Shown: positions 22,932-34,699 of the stretch, piece by piece
Position numbering within the stretch: position 1 is the first letter of the stretch
How the letters are laid out: each line of letters opens with the position of its first letter
NCBI GenBank assembly: GCA_030704615.1
Contig: CM060731.1
Span: forward strand, 63,096,756 to 63,160,755
Length of the DNA: 64,000 bases
Origin: Takakia lepidozioides
Taxonomy: Eukaryota > Streptophyta > Takakiopsida > Takakiales > Takakiaceae
Direction of reading: 5' to 3'
Notes under the pieces: model-generated
What the model saw: the letters and a program-made list of their open reading frames with translations, nothing else
The model's database searches: none
Told to the model about the DNA's origin: nothing
Program-made: the position numbers and the translations under genes

Positions 22932-23014
22932 TCCGACCTGCCGGATTCGAACCAGCGACCTAAGGATACCTGCAACTCTACAGTCCTCCGCTCTACCAAC
23001 TGAGCTAAGGTCGG
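22932..23014 (-). tRNA. tRNA-Tyr (GTA anticodon) with a 10-nt intron
   Basis: Read on the minus strand it starts CCGACCTTAGCTCAGTTGG (acceptor stem, A box) and ends GGTTCGAATCCGGCAGGTCG plus G and A (B box, T arm, acceptor stem, discriminator A). The acceptor stem CCGACCT/AGGTCGG pairs perfectly over 7 bp. The anticodon arm is GAGGA, loop CTGTAG, then after the intron A and TCCTT. The intron, at 22968-22977, sits one base 3' of the anticodon, the standard place, and plant tRNA-Tyr genes usually have one. No CCA is encoded, as expected for a nuclear gene. Confidence 0.95.
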
Positions 23015-23214
23015 ATGATGAAATGAGAGTTGTTCTCAAAGTATTTACCACTATGTCAGAACAAAACATTGCTATGAGTTAGGTAGTTACATGCTTGAAA
23101 TGATGGGTTGAACAAGGGCTCTTTAGAAAGTGAACTCAGACACAAGGGTCCTGTTGTGAACGTTGAAGGATCAGACATCCAGTCTGATTCCACGTTGGAA
23201 AGTTTGAACTTCGA

Positions 23215-23945
23215 CTTGTAAGCTTGTGGAGCCTTTCCTAGCTTGAGCTCGTTGAGCTTTGGCAGTTTGCAACTGGATTTAATTTGGACTGAGCACCCTG
23301 ACCCTGTTTCCTTCTCGAGTCACTGAATATGTCTGTCGTTGAGGTCTAGTACGCTCAGTCAAAAGTAAACATAAGTTAAGGAAAAACCATTCCTACCTGT
23401 GAAATGAATCCCTCTATAGGGAGTGGACACAAGACATTGCTCTTCTCAAACATTTTCTTTTTTCCATTCACTTGATCTTATTTTTTCAGTTGACAGAACT
23501 TGTCAAGGTTCAGCTCGCATAATGTAATCTTCTCTTTGTTCTGCATAGCCAGATCTGCTCTCCTTCTGCCTGGATGTCTACAGCAAAGCCTCCAAGAGCT
23601 GGAATGGAGATAGTTGTCTGTATTAGTTGGAATTCCTTGTTGCTGGAGCTCACTGCTCTCACATTCTGATTGTTATTGGATAGCTATCAGTGTCAGATAA
23701 AATTAGAGAGAGAGAGAGAGAGAGAGAGTCGTGTACCATACCATGTACAGGTGAGCAAGTGGTCACATGGAAAAATGTGATGCCACAGTTTGTGATTCAG
23801 GACTCTACTTCATCTAAGACCACTCTAGATTGCTCAAACTGAGCAAGAGTTCTTTGGCGATTAGCTTGCATCTGAAAGCTCTAACTTTCTTTGACATGGA
23901 TATTCTTTACAAGCCAAATTTTCATTCAGAAGAGTATTGAGGCTC
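23215..23945 (+). repeat. Segmental duplication, copy B
   Basis: Partner of 21335-22010 with the same order of blocks. It includes a GA microsatellite at 23703-23728 and AGAAGAGTATTGAGGCTCAA at its right end. Confidence 0.85.
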
Positions 23946-23998
23946 AAACAGACCTCCCTTCCCCCTTCCCATGTTACATTGATCAAGTCTGTAGATTT

Positions 23999-24133
23999 CA
24001 CACAAGGCCCATGGCTCAAGATCTGCTGAAGACCCTTCTGAACACTGAGTGAAAGATGAAATTCGAGACCCGAGAGAAGGTTCACAAAGGCTGAAATACG
24101 TTGGGCAGATAAGAATGTTGGTATTCATGATTC
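23999..24133 (-). repeat. Inverted-repeat arm, partner at 22095-22229
   Basis: Reverse complement of the arm at 22095-22229 at about 85 percent by eye. The copy extends outward into unique sequence downstream of the ERF gene. Confidence 0.85.
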
Positions 24134-24697
24134 CTTGTAGACCTATGTATGAAGAAAGTCTCAATTATCCATATCACAAATCAAGAATGCAAGGTTCTGC
24201 AAAGGGAACGGAACAAAAGAAGCATTCAGAGACCAGCAGATATATAGAGCATCATGCATGGAGTTCACGCCAAAAGCTTCACGCAATTTATATCAGGTAC
24301 TCCCACTGGGAGACTCCAAGAGTACATTATTGACACACAACTGACATAGCTCCGGCTGTAGCACGGAAATTCCTACTATACACTCCCTCATAACATATAC
24401 TACATCTAATAGTACAGTTAATACATACTTAATTCAAGCACAAAGAGACCCCACAATATCCGTTGAGCTGCTCGTCTCTGATGTTGAGTATGCACTGCAC
24501 CTATGAAGAGCTCAAATCGACCAAAGTAAAGACAAGCAGCTTCTTATTCCAACGCGTCAAGATTATTTCAACTGTCAAATTCATCCCTGCAGTCTAATGT
24601 GGTCTTCCATTCTTATCCAGGGTGAGGTCTACAGGCACTAGCAGAAGGATGGCCGATGTCACTGATTCCCTCCCTCTCTGAAATTCGGAGAAGACAA

Positions 24698-27198
24698 TCA
24701 CATGTAGAGCTTGGAATCATCAAGTATATCAGGAAACAGCACAGGTCCGTCACATAGATGCTCTGGAAATACCGGCATAGTCTCCCAGGTCATGTACATG
24801 TCGTTGCTGACGAAGGCCTCTCCACTGATATCGGAGTTGCAAGAGATGGGAGAATCCTCACATCTGGGCATTTGCCAACTGTTCAACCACCCATTCACCG
24901 TCTCCCCCTTCACATTCAGACAATCGTTAGGTACATCTAGCTTGGGTGGTAGCCAAGCAGTCGAAGGGTTAGATTTCACATCTTGCCACTCGTTGATCTT
25001 TCCTGGCAGCTCGTATCGCTGGGGCTGCTGCCAACCAGCCGGAAGCTCACACAAGTTCTGCCAAGTTTCTACAGCTTCTTCACACTTGGTGTTCTCCCAG
25101 GGACTTGGCCAAGTGAGTGGAGGCTGCTGTGGCAACTGGGGTATCTGCGGCATCGGGTCACTGTTCCAGAGCCACTCTGCCCGAGGCTGGAGCTCTCCAC
25201 CTGTCCCGAAGTTGTGAATGGAGCTCAAACCGGGGGGCAGGATGGATTGAAGATTGTCTGGGTTCCGACTCGGACTAAGAATAGCACCGAAGCCACAAGG
25301 ACTACAGACTTCTGCTGCGGGTCCCGAGAGAGACTCGACTTCCGAAGAGAGAGAGAACAGTCCTGAAGGACTGCCGGCGGAGGCAGACCCAAAAGAACAT
25401 ACGGACTCGCCTGATAGAGACATAGGAGATGCGCTTGAATCATCAGAATACGTTACATGAGTGGAGAACAGGCACGGGCTAGATATGGAAGGGGGCCGGG
25501 GTAGCGACGGCTTGGGAAGGCGACGCAGAGACTCTGCAGATTGCGAGACCACTTCTGCAAGAGGATCCAAGGACTCATCCGAATACTGCGTGATTCTCGG
25601 CAACTTGGAAGGGATTGGCAGAGAGAATACACTTCGGTGGCTGGAGGCAGAACCAGTACTGCATGTCATTGTAGAGTCGCTGGAGGGTGCGACCAACGCA
25701 GGAACATCTGAAGCATCTTCCATGTAGGATACCTGCAGAGGAACAGTCCACATGTTAAATCTTCCTCGAGACATGCAAACAGACAAAAACTCGTAATGCA
25801 TGAGATTACGTGCTGTGTGAAACAGTATCTCATATCGGAGATTGCAGTTTCATACTTCCTCGTGCGAAAAGATGACGATGCTTCCACAGGGTTTAAGATT
25901 GCAGGGTTTTGGGAAATTAAAGCTTCACTAAAGACTGATTAGCAATGCATAATCGGCCAAGAAGTCACAACCCCACTTGTCTCGGACATGCCACCGACTT
26001 CAAGCAAATTGGGTACTGTTACCGTATACAAAGCCTTGAACGAACGCTATGTCTCAGAATTGACAAACAGATCTTAACACAAGTCACACTTCCTGGAATC
26101 GTTCAATGCAAACACGAAATTTGACTTGTAAGGTAGCTGCCATGAATGCATGCACCTTCTACTGACTCGGGCCCTTCTTAAACTGTAGCCAATTGCCAAC
26201 CTCTGCAACAGTAACGTAATCAGTACCTGAGAAGGGGGGCTTCTTGCGGGCTGACGAGATTCATACAGAAGACACTTGATCCCTCGGTCTCTTTCCGGAG
26301 CGAATGTGCGGGGCTCATACACGTAATCAGACAGAAGCCATTGCTTCCTTCCCGTGTTCCCTGTCATTTCCTCTTTCCGGAAATGGGGGTCTGGAAGTAC
26401 CACCTGATCCTCTCGCAGTACACGCCTGGGTGGGTCACTGATAGCACCCGCCAATCTCTCCACTGACTCGTAGACCTGCTGTGCAGGCTCCTTTGGGGGA
26501 TCTGTGAGCTTCTCTACAGATCGGAAGACTTGGAGAACGGGTTCACTGCAAGAATCCATTAATCTCTGTAATGGACGATACACCTGCCGAGCAGGTTCAC
26601 TTGCGAACATGGGCAGCTTCTTAGAGGGCTCGAAAACATTTCGAGAAGGCCCAGTACCAGAACCAGTTGCCCCCAGCCTCTCGGCAGGGCGGTAGACTTG
26701 CCGAGCAGATTCACTGCAGGTCAATGAAGTCAACCAATCAGCCTTCTTAGGCTTGCTTGCAGGCAGCCCAGTAGAGGAAAGATGAGCATCCAGTTGCTGC
26801 TGCTGCTGCAGCTCTCTAGAGGCCGTCATAGCTTGGGAGAGGATGCACGTTTGATGTGAAGGATACACAAAGTTTGTGCGTGCTTTCATGCCCCGCATAG
26901 ATCTAGCAGCAAGATCATACGCCAAAGCAGCATCTTCAGCCGTATCGAAAGTTCCAAGCCACCTTCTTTCCTTGGTATTGGGATCCCTGATTTCCGCAGC
27001 ATATCGGCCCCAAGGCCGGCGACGCACACCTCTGTATCTCCCCTCCCGGCTCCTTCTTACTCTCTTCTCTCCTGCCTTGCGAATGCTGGACGGCCGGGGC
27101 CCCATGTCTGGACCTCGGGTCTGGCGGACACTGGAGTACGCAGCGGTTAGTTGGCCTTCTTGTGACGTGAAAGATTGGATTCTGCCCACCATAGCCAC
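24698..27198 (-). CDS. AP2/ERF transcription factor, ESR/PUCHI (group VIII-like)
   Basis: Two coding exons, 27198-26227 and 25732-24698, joined in phase 0 by a GTACTG...CTGCAG intron (494 bp), give 668 residues. The single AP2 domain is at about 54-112: [19 protein letters not shown], the [16 protein letters not shown] helix region and ARTNF. Ala and Asp at the positions equal to 14 and 19 of the classical domain mark it as ERF, not [17 protein letters not shown] and the K-A-R-T-N-F-x-Y-P end resemble ESR/DRN, LEP and PUCHI, and bryophyte relatives that control stem-cell fate. A basic stretch ([10 protein letters not shown], 45-54) precedes the domain; a glutamine run is at 131-135; six short repeats with a Q-V-Y-R-P core lie at 163-266. 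The C-terminal exon is Ser/Pro- and Trp-rich and ends acidic ([12 protein letters not shown]), likely an activation region. It is about twice as long as angiosperm ESR proteins. Confidence 0.92.
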
Positions 27199-27251
27199 CG
27201 TACCCTCCTTGCGTCCTCTAATTATCTGTCTTTCCCTCCCCCAACGGTAGC

Positions 27252-27359
27252 CTGCGATCCTTACCCGCTATATGAAAATGTAGTATAAGAATTCAAGCAC
27301 TTGACAATCTGATGTAGCTCCGACAGGAATCGCGTCTGCATGAAAGCATAGGTACTGAC
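27252..27359 (-). other. Probable 5' UTR intron of the ERF gene
   Basis: On the minus strand a donor CACAG/GTCAGTA at 27360/27359 and an acceptor GATCGCAG/GC at 27252/27251 bound 108 bp, about 50 bases upstream of the ERF start codon. Inferred from splice-site sequence alone. Confidence 0.5.
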
Positions 27360-27450
27360 CTGTGCTCTTCTTTGCGAGTCTGTCTCACTGCACCGCATGG
27401 ATTAAACGGACGGTTCTCTCACGAAATCTGTGAGCCTGAACCAGACCCCT

Positions 27451-27460
27451 TATATTTATA
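27451..27460 (-). promoter_or_regulatory. Probable TATA box of the ERF gene
   Basis: The minus strand reads TATAAATATA in GGTGTATAAATATAAGGGG, 253-262 bp upstream of the start codon. This is a strong match and would put the transcript start near 27420, just ahead of the proposed leader intron. Confidence 0.6.
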
Positions 27461-27469
27461 CACCTCTCA

Positions 27470-28890
27470 GAACACGTGAGTACTAGTAAATGACAACACT
27501 TCCCAGCAGTTGGAAGTAAACAGGAATGCGAACAGCGCTAGCCCGAGAGATGGACTGAATACCTCTAGACACTCCCCACAGTATGTGACTATACTCTCTG
27601 CGCGCTAAAGAAGAACGCAGAAGGAAAGCCTTACAAGCTCCCAACCAAAACAAGCAGAGGGAGCAAAGTCGGGCAGGTGACTGCTGAGACAGCTCTACAG
27701 AACACCTTACAAGAGAGAAAGACAAGACTAGAGCTACAATTCAGAGACTCCAGGAGACAACTAGTGCCTGCCACACACTAGCATGAAGTGAGATAGAAAC
27801 AAGAGACACTGAAAAGCAGAGAAAGGAAGAGATAGAGACAGAGAGTGCGAAAAAAACTGAGGAAGATGAAAGGACAGATATGGAGCTGGAGCTTGGATGA
27901 TGGACACAAGACGTACTGATTCAGTGCGGCATAACTCCAAGTGTGCAGCACACACAGGATCTGCAGACAAGGCAAGTGTGCGAGACGACTGGGAAGAGAG
28001 GGATGCGCTTATAAACACACACTGCCGGCGGCTTACTATCTCACCACCCTTTTTCAGGTAACCGGATACTTGCCAGGCGCTACTTTCCGACATCGCACAA
28101 AAGTGCCCCGCCGGTGGTAAATCCAGGCCGGTAAAGTAAATCTACAGAGTGGATTCTGCGTACGCAACCGCGCAGCTGGCTGCATGCGGCTAACATTCAC
28201 CGCGCAGTTCACCGCATCCCCGTTCTGCATCTCTAGCTACTCACTACTCACTACCTCTGTGTAGCCTTGTTTTTCCAAATTTCACTGAAAAAGTTTAACT
28301 ATTTTCTTAAAAGGGAAAGCAAATTGTTGGTTTCGAATGGAAACACAACGGGCAAATTTACGGATCGTGTGCATTGTGTTCTTGATTTCCCGTTCCTTTG
28401 TCGATGCCGATGCCGGAGAAAAATTCAATATCGCTCATTGAATAACTTCCGGACATCAATATCGCACATAATGTTTTCAAGCCACATTGCAAAGGGTACT
28501 GGATTATTATTGAAATTAAAATGTGTTTGATTTGACTACTAATAACCAGCTTACTAAATACACTAACAAACCCCATAACTTTGGATGGTTCAAGTACCAA
28601 AAGCCCATGGTCGGATTTATTAGGGGGGATTGACAATCCGGGGAGATTTTCAGAGGATCCAGTCCCGGGGCTAGATTCCGGGCTAGGCTGTGCGCAGCCC
28701 GAGGGGATCCCGTTTACCGGCACGACGTGCCGTTTCTCGGTAACCCCGCCCAACCCCGTTCCGGTCAAAGCCAACCGTAACATTCCCCGTTACAAAGTCA
28801 ATCGCCACATTCCTCCCTAACCCTGGTTAAGTGTGTGGTTAATACTGGACTGTTGGCTACAACGGGTGCCGTCTGACCGGATGGGCCACA
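27470..28890. other. Upstream region of the ERF gene and spacer
   Basis: No gene seen. Purine-rich GAGA-like tracts occur around 27780-27870. The part from about 28570 is unusually rich in CpG compared with its surroundings. Confidence 0.35.
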
Positions 28891-29560
28891 TTACGGAACG
28901 GACTGTGCGTGTGTATGATTGAGGATTATAGTTATTGACGTCGCCGCAAGTTGGTCGCGGGCCGAGGCTCCACACGGTGTTAGAATTTCGGATCGGAGAA
29001 CGGACTGTGCGCGTGTATGACTGACTATGATAGTTATTGACGTCGCCGCAAGTTGGTCGGGTCGAGGCTCGACACGGTGTTGGAATTTCGGATGGAATTT
29101 CGGATCGGAGAACGGACCGGGCGCATGTATGATTGACGATGATAGTGATTGACGATGATAGTTATTGACGTCGCAGCAAGGTGGTCGGGTCGAGGTCGCA
29201 GCAAGGTGGTCGGGTCGAGGTCGCAGCAAGGTGGTCGGGTCGAGGCCCGACACAGTGTTGGAATTTCGGATGGAATTTCGGATCGGAGAACGGGCCGTGT
29301 GCATGTATGATTAACGATGATAGTTATCGACGTACGCAGCAAGACGGTTGGGTCGAAGGGAGCATCGACATAATTAGCGAAACACGCAGAGGCCATTGGG
29401 ATGGAAATTTTGCATGGGAGAACGGACAGTTGGGAGAACGGACAGTGATTGACGATGATAGTTATTGACGTACCAGCAAGACAGTTGGGTCGAAGGGAGA
29501 ATCAACATAAACTGCTCACAGCCCCTAGGCACCTGAATTCCATATCGGAGAACGGACCCT
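28890..29560. repeat. Irregular tandem repeat with GAGAACGGAC core
   Basis: A module containing GGAATTTCGGATCGGAGAACGG, TGTATGATTGACGATGATAG-like sequence and TATTGACGTCGC(C/A)GCAAG recurs about six times (cores near 28893, 28996, 29105, 29280, 29417 and 29547). Spacing is 100-175 bp because of internal gains. At 29171-29245 a 25-bp piece, TCGCAGCAAGGTGGTCGGGT, is tripled. The minus-strand open frames here are by-products of the repeat. Confidence 0.8.
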
Positions 29561-30510
29561 CTTCGTTTACCAAGACTTAAGTCCTAGATTGCTGATATTT
29601 TTCTTGGGTAACGGCCTACGTTCCCTCTTTAATCATGTGCTCAGAGGATAATCACTCAATTATTGGTAACCAAAATAGAATTACTCCATTCCGTCGCAGG
29701 TACATTTCACACAACTTAGTAATCAAATCAAATCAAATTTGTATTAACTATTAAACCCCCCACCCGACTAGCAAATATACTAAAACCGAAAACACCTTCA
29801 TCCTACTAGTACAAATTCATACTCTTGAAGATGAGTAGGTACCGTACTTAGTTGCCGGAAGTTGCTGGAATGTCCTCAACACATACAAGCGAAAAGTACC
29901 CGCTGTCCAACCATTCATCGGATGTTCGATTCACAATATCAAAGCACTTCATAGCTACAACTTGAAAATCTCCGAAACCGACTTGCTCCACCATGAGAAT
30001 ATCTCCTATCTAGGTATATTCACCAAAACCAGTTCACATGAAAACCAAAAATAAATAAGAATCCAAAGCTCCAAATGAAAATTCCGGAAAAAAAACAAAT
30101 AAAAAATAATGGCATCCCAACTTCACTGAAAATCCAAATTTGGGCTCCGCCAGTAACGAAATAAAACAATATATATATATAAATATAAATGCGGGGCACC
30201 GACATTTGCGACTGGACCGTTATGACGGACGGGCAGCCGTCACGGTGGCGTGACAGGCGGGTGGCTAAACTGGTGGCGATACCTGGCACGCGCGGATCCG
30301 TAACGGTATGCATTAGATGCTGCGGCTGCCGGTCTGAAAATGACCCCCTTTATAGCGAATCATCGCGCATATTGAATCCAAATAGCATTTGCCAGCTCGC
30401 CCCCCCTCCTTTTCAGGCGTCCCCGTCTGGGATGAATGCGACGGACGGAATGTATGGATTAATGTAACGGACGGAATTGATGGTACAATCCCGTAACGGA
30501 TAAGACCCTC
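29561..30510. other. Spacer with CpG-rich segment
   Basis: AT-rich to about 30180, then a CpG-rich stretch with repeated GACGGACGG and AACGGACGG words to about 30500. No coding signal is convincing. Confidence 0.35.
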
Positions 30511-30512
30511 GC

Positions 30513-30522
30513 TATATATAAA
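30513..30522 (+). promoter_or_regulatory. TATA-like element before a CT-rich leader-like region
   Basis: TATATATAAA in GCTATATATAAACCC is followed 60-150 bp later by a CT-rich tract, as in plant 5' leaders. I could not find a gene behind it, so this may be a relic or non-coding promoter. Confidence 0.35.
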
Positions 30523-30652
30523 CCCAATAATTAATCATCATTAATTCGGCTATTAAGAGTAATTTGAATTAATAATTTTATACTCCGTCTCTCTCCCCGC
30601 AACTCCGTCTCTCTCTCCTCCGCCACCCCGTTTCTCTCTCTCTCGTCTGTCA

Positions 30653-30675
30653 GTCTCCTCCGTTGCGGAGGAGAC
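30653..30675. other. Perfect 10-bp stem hairpin
   Basis: GTCTCCTCCG, a TTG loop, then CGGAGGAGAC, with weaker CT/AG complementarity continuing outward on both sides. Confidence 0.7.
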
Positions 30676-30699
30676 ACAGAGAAACAGACAGAGAGACAG

Positions 30700-33600
30700 A
30701 CAGAGGAGGTGAATCTTCAATCAATCAAGCCAGGGCATGGCTGCGCGATGATGCAAGCAACAGTAAAGGCGGGGGGGGGGGCTGTGCACGGCTGTGGCCG
30801 TTGAGGTGGTGAAAGAAGGAGGAGAGGGGGGGCAGTTTGGGGGGGAAGACGAAGATGTGTGCACGAGGCCATAACTGTGCGAAGGCTGCTGCAGGACTGC
30901 ATCTTTATAGCTGTGCAGTGCAGGGTGTGCAAGTAAACAAAGCTTGAACGCCATAGCCAGACTGTAGTGCCTGCCTCCACGAACGGATTGCGTCCGGCGC
31001 AGGCTGGGCACGCGCACACTTGTGTATTGGGCCCCTCCCCTCTCTTTACTTCTGCTGCTCTTTTGCTGCCCCCGCTAACGGTACCTGGCACCACTCCCAT
31101 CCCTAGTCCGCAACTTTTCGCCACCTCTATGCCACCACCGCACACACGACCCACTCCCCCAATTCTCCCCATAAAGCACCTTCAAACTTGGTAGGCTACG
31201 TGTGGAGTGGACCCACACCCTGATTGAGCTTCAGAATATGGTATCCATGTTTCTCTATAGGGTGTGGAATCTAGGGTGGTTTTGAAGTGCGGGTACAGCT
31301 CTTCAGGCTAGACTTGTTTGGTATAGTAAATCAGTACTTGACAAGGAGAGAGAGAAGCAGGTTAGTTCTAAGATGGCAGATTAGAGCAGTGAAAGCAGGG
31401 GTAAGAGGACAGATAGTTAAGAGAAAGTGGTAAATGCCATGTGGGGCACACCGGGCCTGCCTTGACGGTACTCGCCAGCCGCGCACGCGTCGCCAGGACG
31501 CTGGCGTCACTCCCTGGCTTGCCCATTATTTGCAATCATGGTCCTCCTCTCTCCCTCCCATGTTGAGATTGCAGTGTTCCATACAGTGTGTTGTGGAGCT
31601 TCTGGTGTTGGAACTTGGGAGTAATAAGCTTGGGAGTAAGTTCACAACAATGCGTGTTCTGGCTGCTTCTTCTAGAGCTGGTGTAGGTACCATGTAAGTA
31701 GCGCATGGCATAGAAGATACCGCCCTGCTGCAGTCATAAAGCCATCTCTCTAAGCTGGGCTCGCTCCGAATTCTTTACAAAAGCTTTGATGATGATGTTG
31801 GGTGGTAGATTTTGTGGCCTCATGCCACCGCTTCTTGTCTTCTCAACCGGTTTTCAGCTTCAAGTAAGTACATAGCAGGGAAGCAGAGAAGGAGAGACTA
31901 GTTTGATTTGAACTGTGCCCAGAACAGTGTGTGGGAAACTGGTTATGAACAACAGCTACGGAAGGCGGCTGCATGAGGCATCATCATAATTATTTAGGGC
32001 TTGGATATGTGTACCTGCAGTTCAGCATTTGGATCATAGCTCATGTCAAATCAGCACATGCCATGCAATTTATGTGCCAGCTCAAATGAGCAGGTTAAAT
32101 TCCTGTGAATAGACAGACTTACTTTGACATGCCCCTATTTACCTCAAGTAGGTTGCTACTTATGTTAGGCTTAATGTCCACCTTAGACCACTCCTTAACA
32201 TATTAATGGGAGAGTTCAAGGTTAATTAGAGCTTAAAACCAACTGAATGCTTTTAAAGTGGGTTGATTGGCAAAATGAATGAAGTGATTTTCGTAGCCAC
32301 AAATAATGAGAACTTTCTGTTTTCACTGTCCACATTGGGTAACTTCTACACTGCTTCAATGGGAACTCTCATGATCCCTAATTTGCATTAGGGACTACAC
32401 ATGCAAAATCCAATCAACCCTTACCTCAATCATGCCAACTTGGTAAGAAATGTATCATGGATTGTTTTCCCCTTTGCTTTGTGTACTGTCTAGTGTTATA
32501 TCAATAACCCCCCGAGTTTGTTATGATAATTGTGATGTGACCCCAACAGACGTTAGATCACTCAATACTGTCACCGGCATGCAGAATCTTGAGCAACTTT
32601 TCCCTTGGGATTTGGCCAACATTCCTGAGGGTGACACTCCAAGTGTGTTGCCAAAAAGGCATCATCCTTCCCTCATCTTCTTCACCTTCCTCCTCATTGA
32701 TACAACTCCTCCCTAGATCCCACACGTGTGAACCAAAATGATGCCAGAAAAAGCGAGAATGTACTCCAATGGAAAAATGCCATGTTATGATGGCAGAAAT
32801 TGGCTGACACAATTTCCTGTTGCTGGTAAGAATCTGCAGTACAAACAAACCCTCCCTCAACTGAGATATGAACTAACTCAGGACAGTTCCCACACAACTG
32901 ACCCAAGTACAAGAGCAGTCTTGAAATTGAGTACTGGGGCTGTCAACATTGTATATACTTAAGTTACTGAACTTTGGAATGACAGCAGGCATGACTTGGG
33001 GATGTGGGTTTGCTTTGTTTGTTTGTTTTGATGGGACCCAGGGAATACACTCCCGGAATAAGCAAGCCTGGCCCTAAGTTTTGGCAGGGACTCTACACTT
33101 ATTAGCCAACAAATTGCCCTGATTTGCCAGTGTGGCTGCAAGAACAGTTTATTTCACATTGGCAGCTTCAAGGGATTTTTATACAAACACAATAATGGGC
33201 ACAACTCAACAGTCACATGCACACAGTTTATTATAAACCAGACACACACCTGATTAGCATATGATAATTTTGCTTGACTTGTCTCCGGAATTTCCTTATT
33301 AAGCATTTCCCAACATTGCATAGTTTGTTTATTTCATGCGGAATCGATCCGGTTTCCGGTAATCCAAGATTATATGTGCATTTGGGTTCAAACTTGCATG
33401 AATGACTGAAATATATTGACAAGCATGGTATTTTTCCGCAATATCTTTGTTGTTTTTCCGCACATATCCAACAACTATTCTGATCACCACCAGTCGGTAT
33501 CTCGAGAACCTGGGGGACACTGGGTTCAAATCCTGTTACCTAGTTGTGTGTGGTTGATTTCTCTTCTCTCCCTTCCGTTGGGCTTGTTACTTGAAAGAGG

Positions 33601-34600
33601 TTAAATTTGCCTCTAAATGTAAGGGGTCTGTTTGTTTTACCACTTCAAAAATATTTTTCATATTTTTTATGTTTTTTATTTTTCCGGACTGCATTAGAAG
33701 AATGGAGGTCATGGGAGCCTTTGAAAGGTCCAGTAAATGGTGAGAAGCTAACTATAGTAGTGTGATATAGTTTTTTATATATAGTAAATGAGACATTCTT
33801 TCTGTCGCCATAGAGCTGGCTAAGCCTGACACGTTATATTCTCCAAGGCTATTCCTCTGTGGGCCCAATCGCCGCAAAAATTTCTGATGGCTACTGCTAT
33901 TAATTCCATTTTGGATTAACTATTGGGGTTTATATTTTAATTAGCCATTAATGATTAGGGTACTAGCCTAACCTAACCCAACCTACTAACCCCACCAGTG
34001 TACCACACATAATAATGCAGATAATATCAATTATATGTATTTTTAATCCACAAATAGCAAAGGGGACATTCTTGCCACCCCGGTTGTGAGGTCAGGCTGA
34101 CATAATCATGACTTACTAGTAATTAGTAACTTACTATACTTAGTAGCTACCTACCAGTAACTAGTAACTTAGTAGCTACTGGTAAGACAGGCTGCATACC
34201 TATGATAGGTTTCTAACTTTTGAACTAGTTGAGGGTCTCCCCCAGTTTTAACCCAACTGGGCCCAAATAGTTAGAGTTTTTCTTTTTTTAGTTAGATTAA
34301 TAGTTGCCCCACTTACCATTTACCTACCTTTAAGTAAACTCTTAGCTGGTAGGAGTGATAATGAATAAAATTTAACACTTGCGAGTCCAAGTGTTAGAGA
34401 AAAATAGAGATAAAAAGAAGAATGCAAATCACAGCTTATCATCAAATTGAATTTTTTTAGACAATAAGCACCATAGGAAAAGAAAAAAAAACACCATAAA
34501 ATGTAAAATAGAGTGAAAGAGACTTGAAGATGTTTATCCTATCTAAAGGAGTAACCATTTAGTGGTGCAATTTAACAAGATGTAATTTACGGCGAGGTTA
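30700..34600. other. Long gene-poor stretch
   Basis: No recognised gene on either strand. Open frames at 30717-31172, 31434-31697 and 32450-32962 lack motifs and splice context. GGGTTCAAATCC at about 33529 resembles a pol III B box, but no A box is at the right distance. Around 34090-34190 the words TTAGTA and TAGTAACT recur many times, giving a local low-complexity patch. Confidence 0.4.
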
Positions 34601-34611
34601 CTGAGAGGTTA

Positions 34612-34694
34612 TTTTCTCCTCTCTCTATCAAGGGGCCTGATTTGTGAGCTGTCGCTCCCAGGTGTTTCCCTTTGAAAAAAAAAAAAAAAAAAAA
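34612..34694 (+). repeat. 62-bp retroposon-like 3' end with poly(A), copy 1
   Basis: A 62-bp sequence including AAGGGGCCTGATTTGTGAGC and GTCGCTCCCAGGTGTTTCCC, followed by about 19 A residues. The same 62 bp, with one mismatch, is at 45138-45200, also followed by an A-rich tail. Conserved sequence ending in an A tail is what the 3' end of a LINE or SINE looks like. Confidence 0.7.
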
Positions 34695-34699
34695 GTAAT

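Noticed and set aside
30717-31172. 151-codon antisense frame
   Set aside because: Low-complexity Gly/Cys and Ser/Pro composition from C-rich DNA, no motif, and equally long overlapping frames in other phases.
33487-33545. tRNA gene or SINE suggested by GGGTTCAAATCC
   Set aside because: No A box at the right distance and no cloverleaf. The same applies to B-box-like words near 8373 and 47320 and an A-box-like word near 17440.
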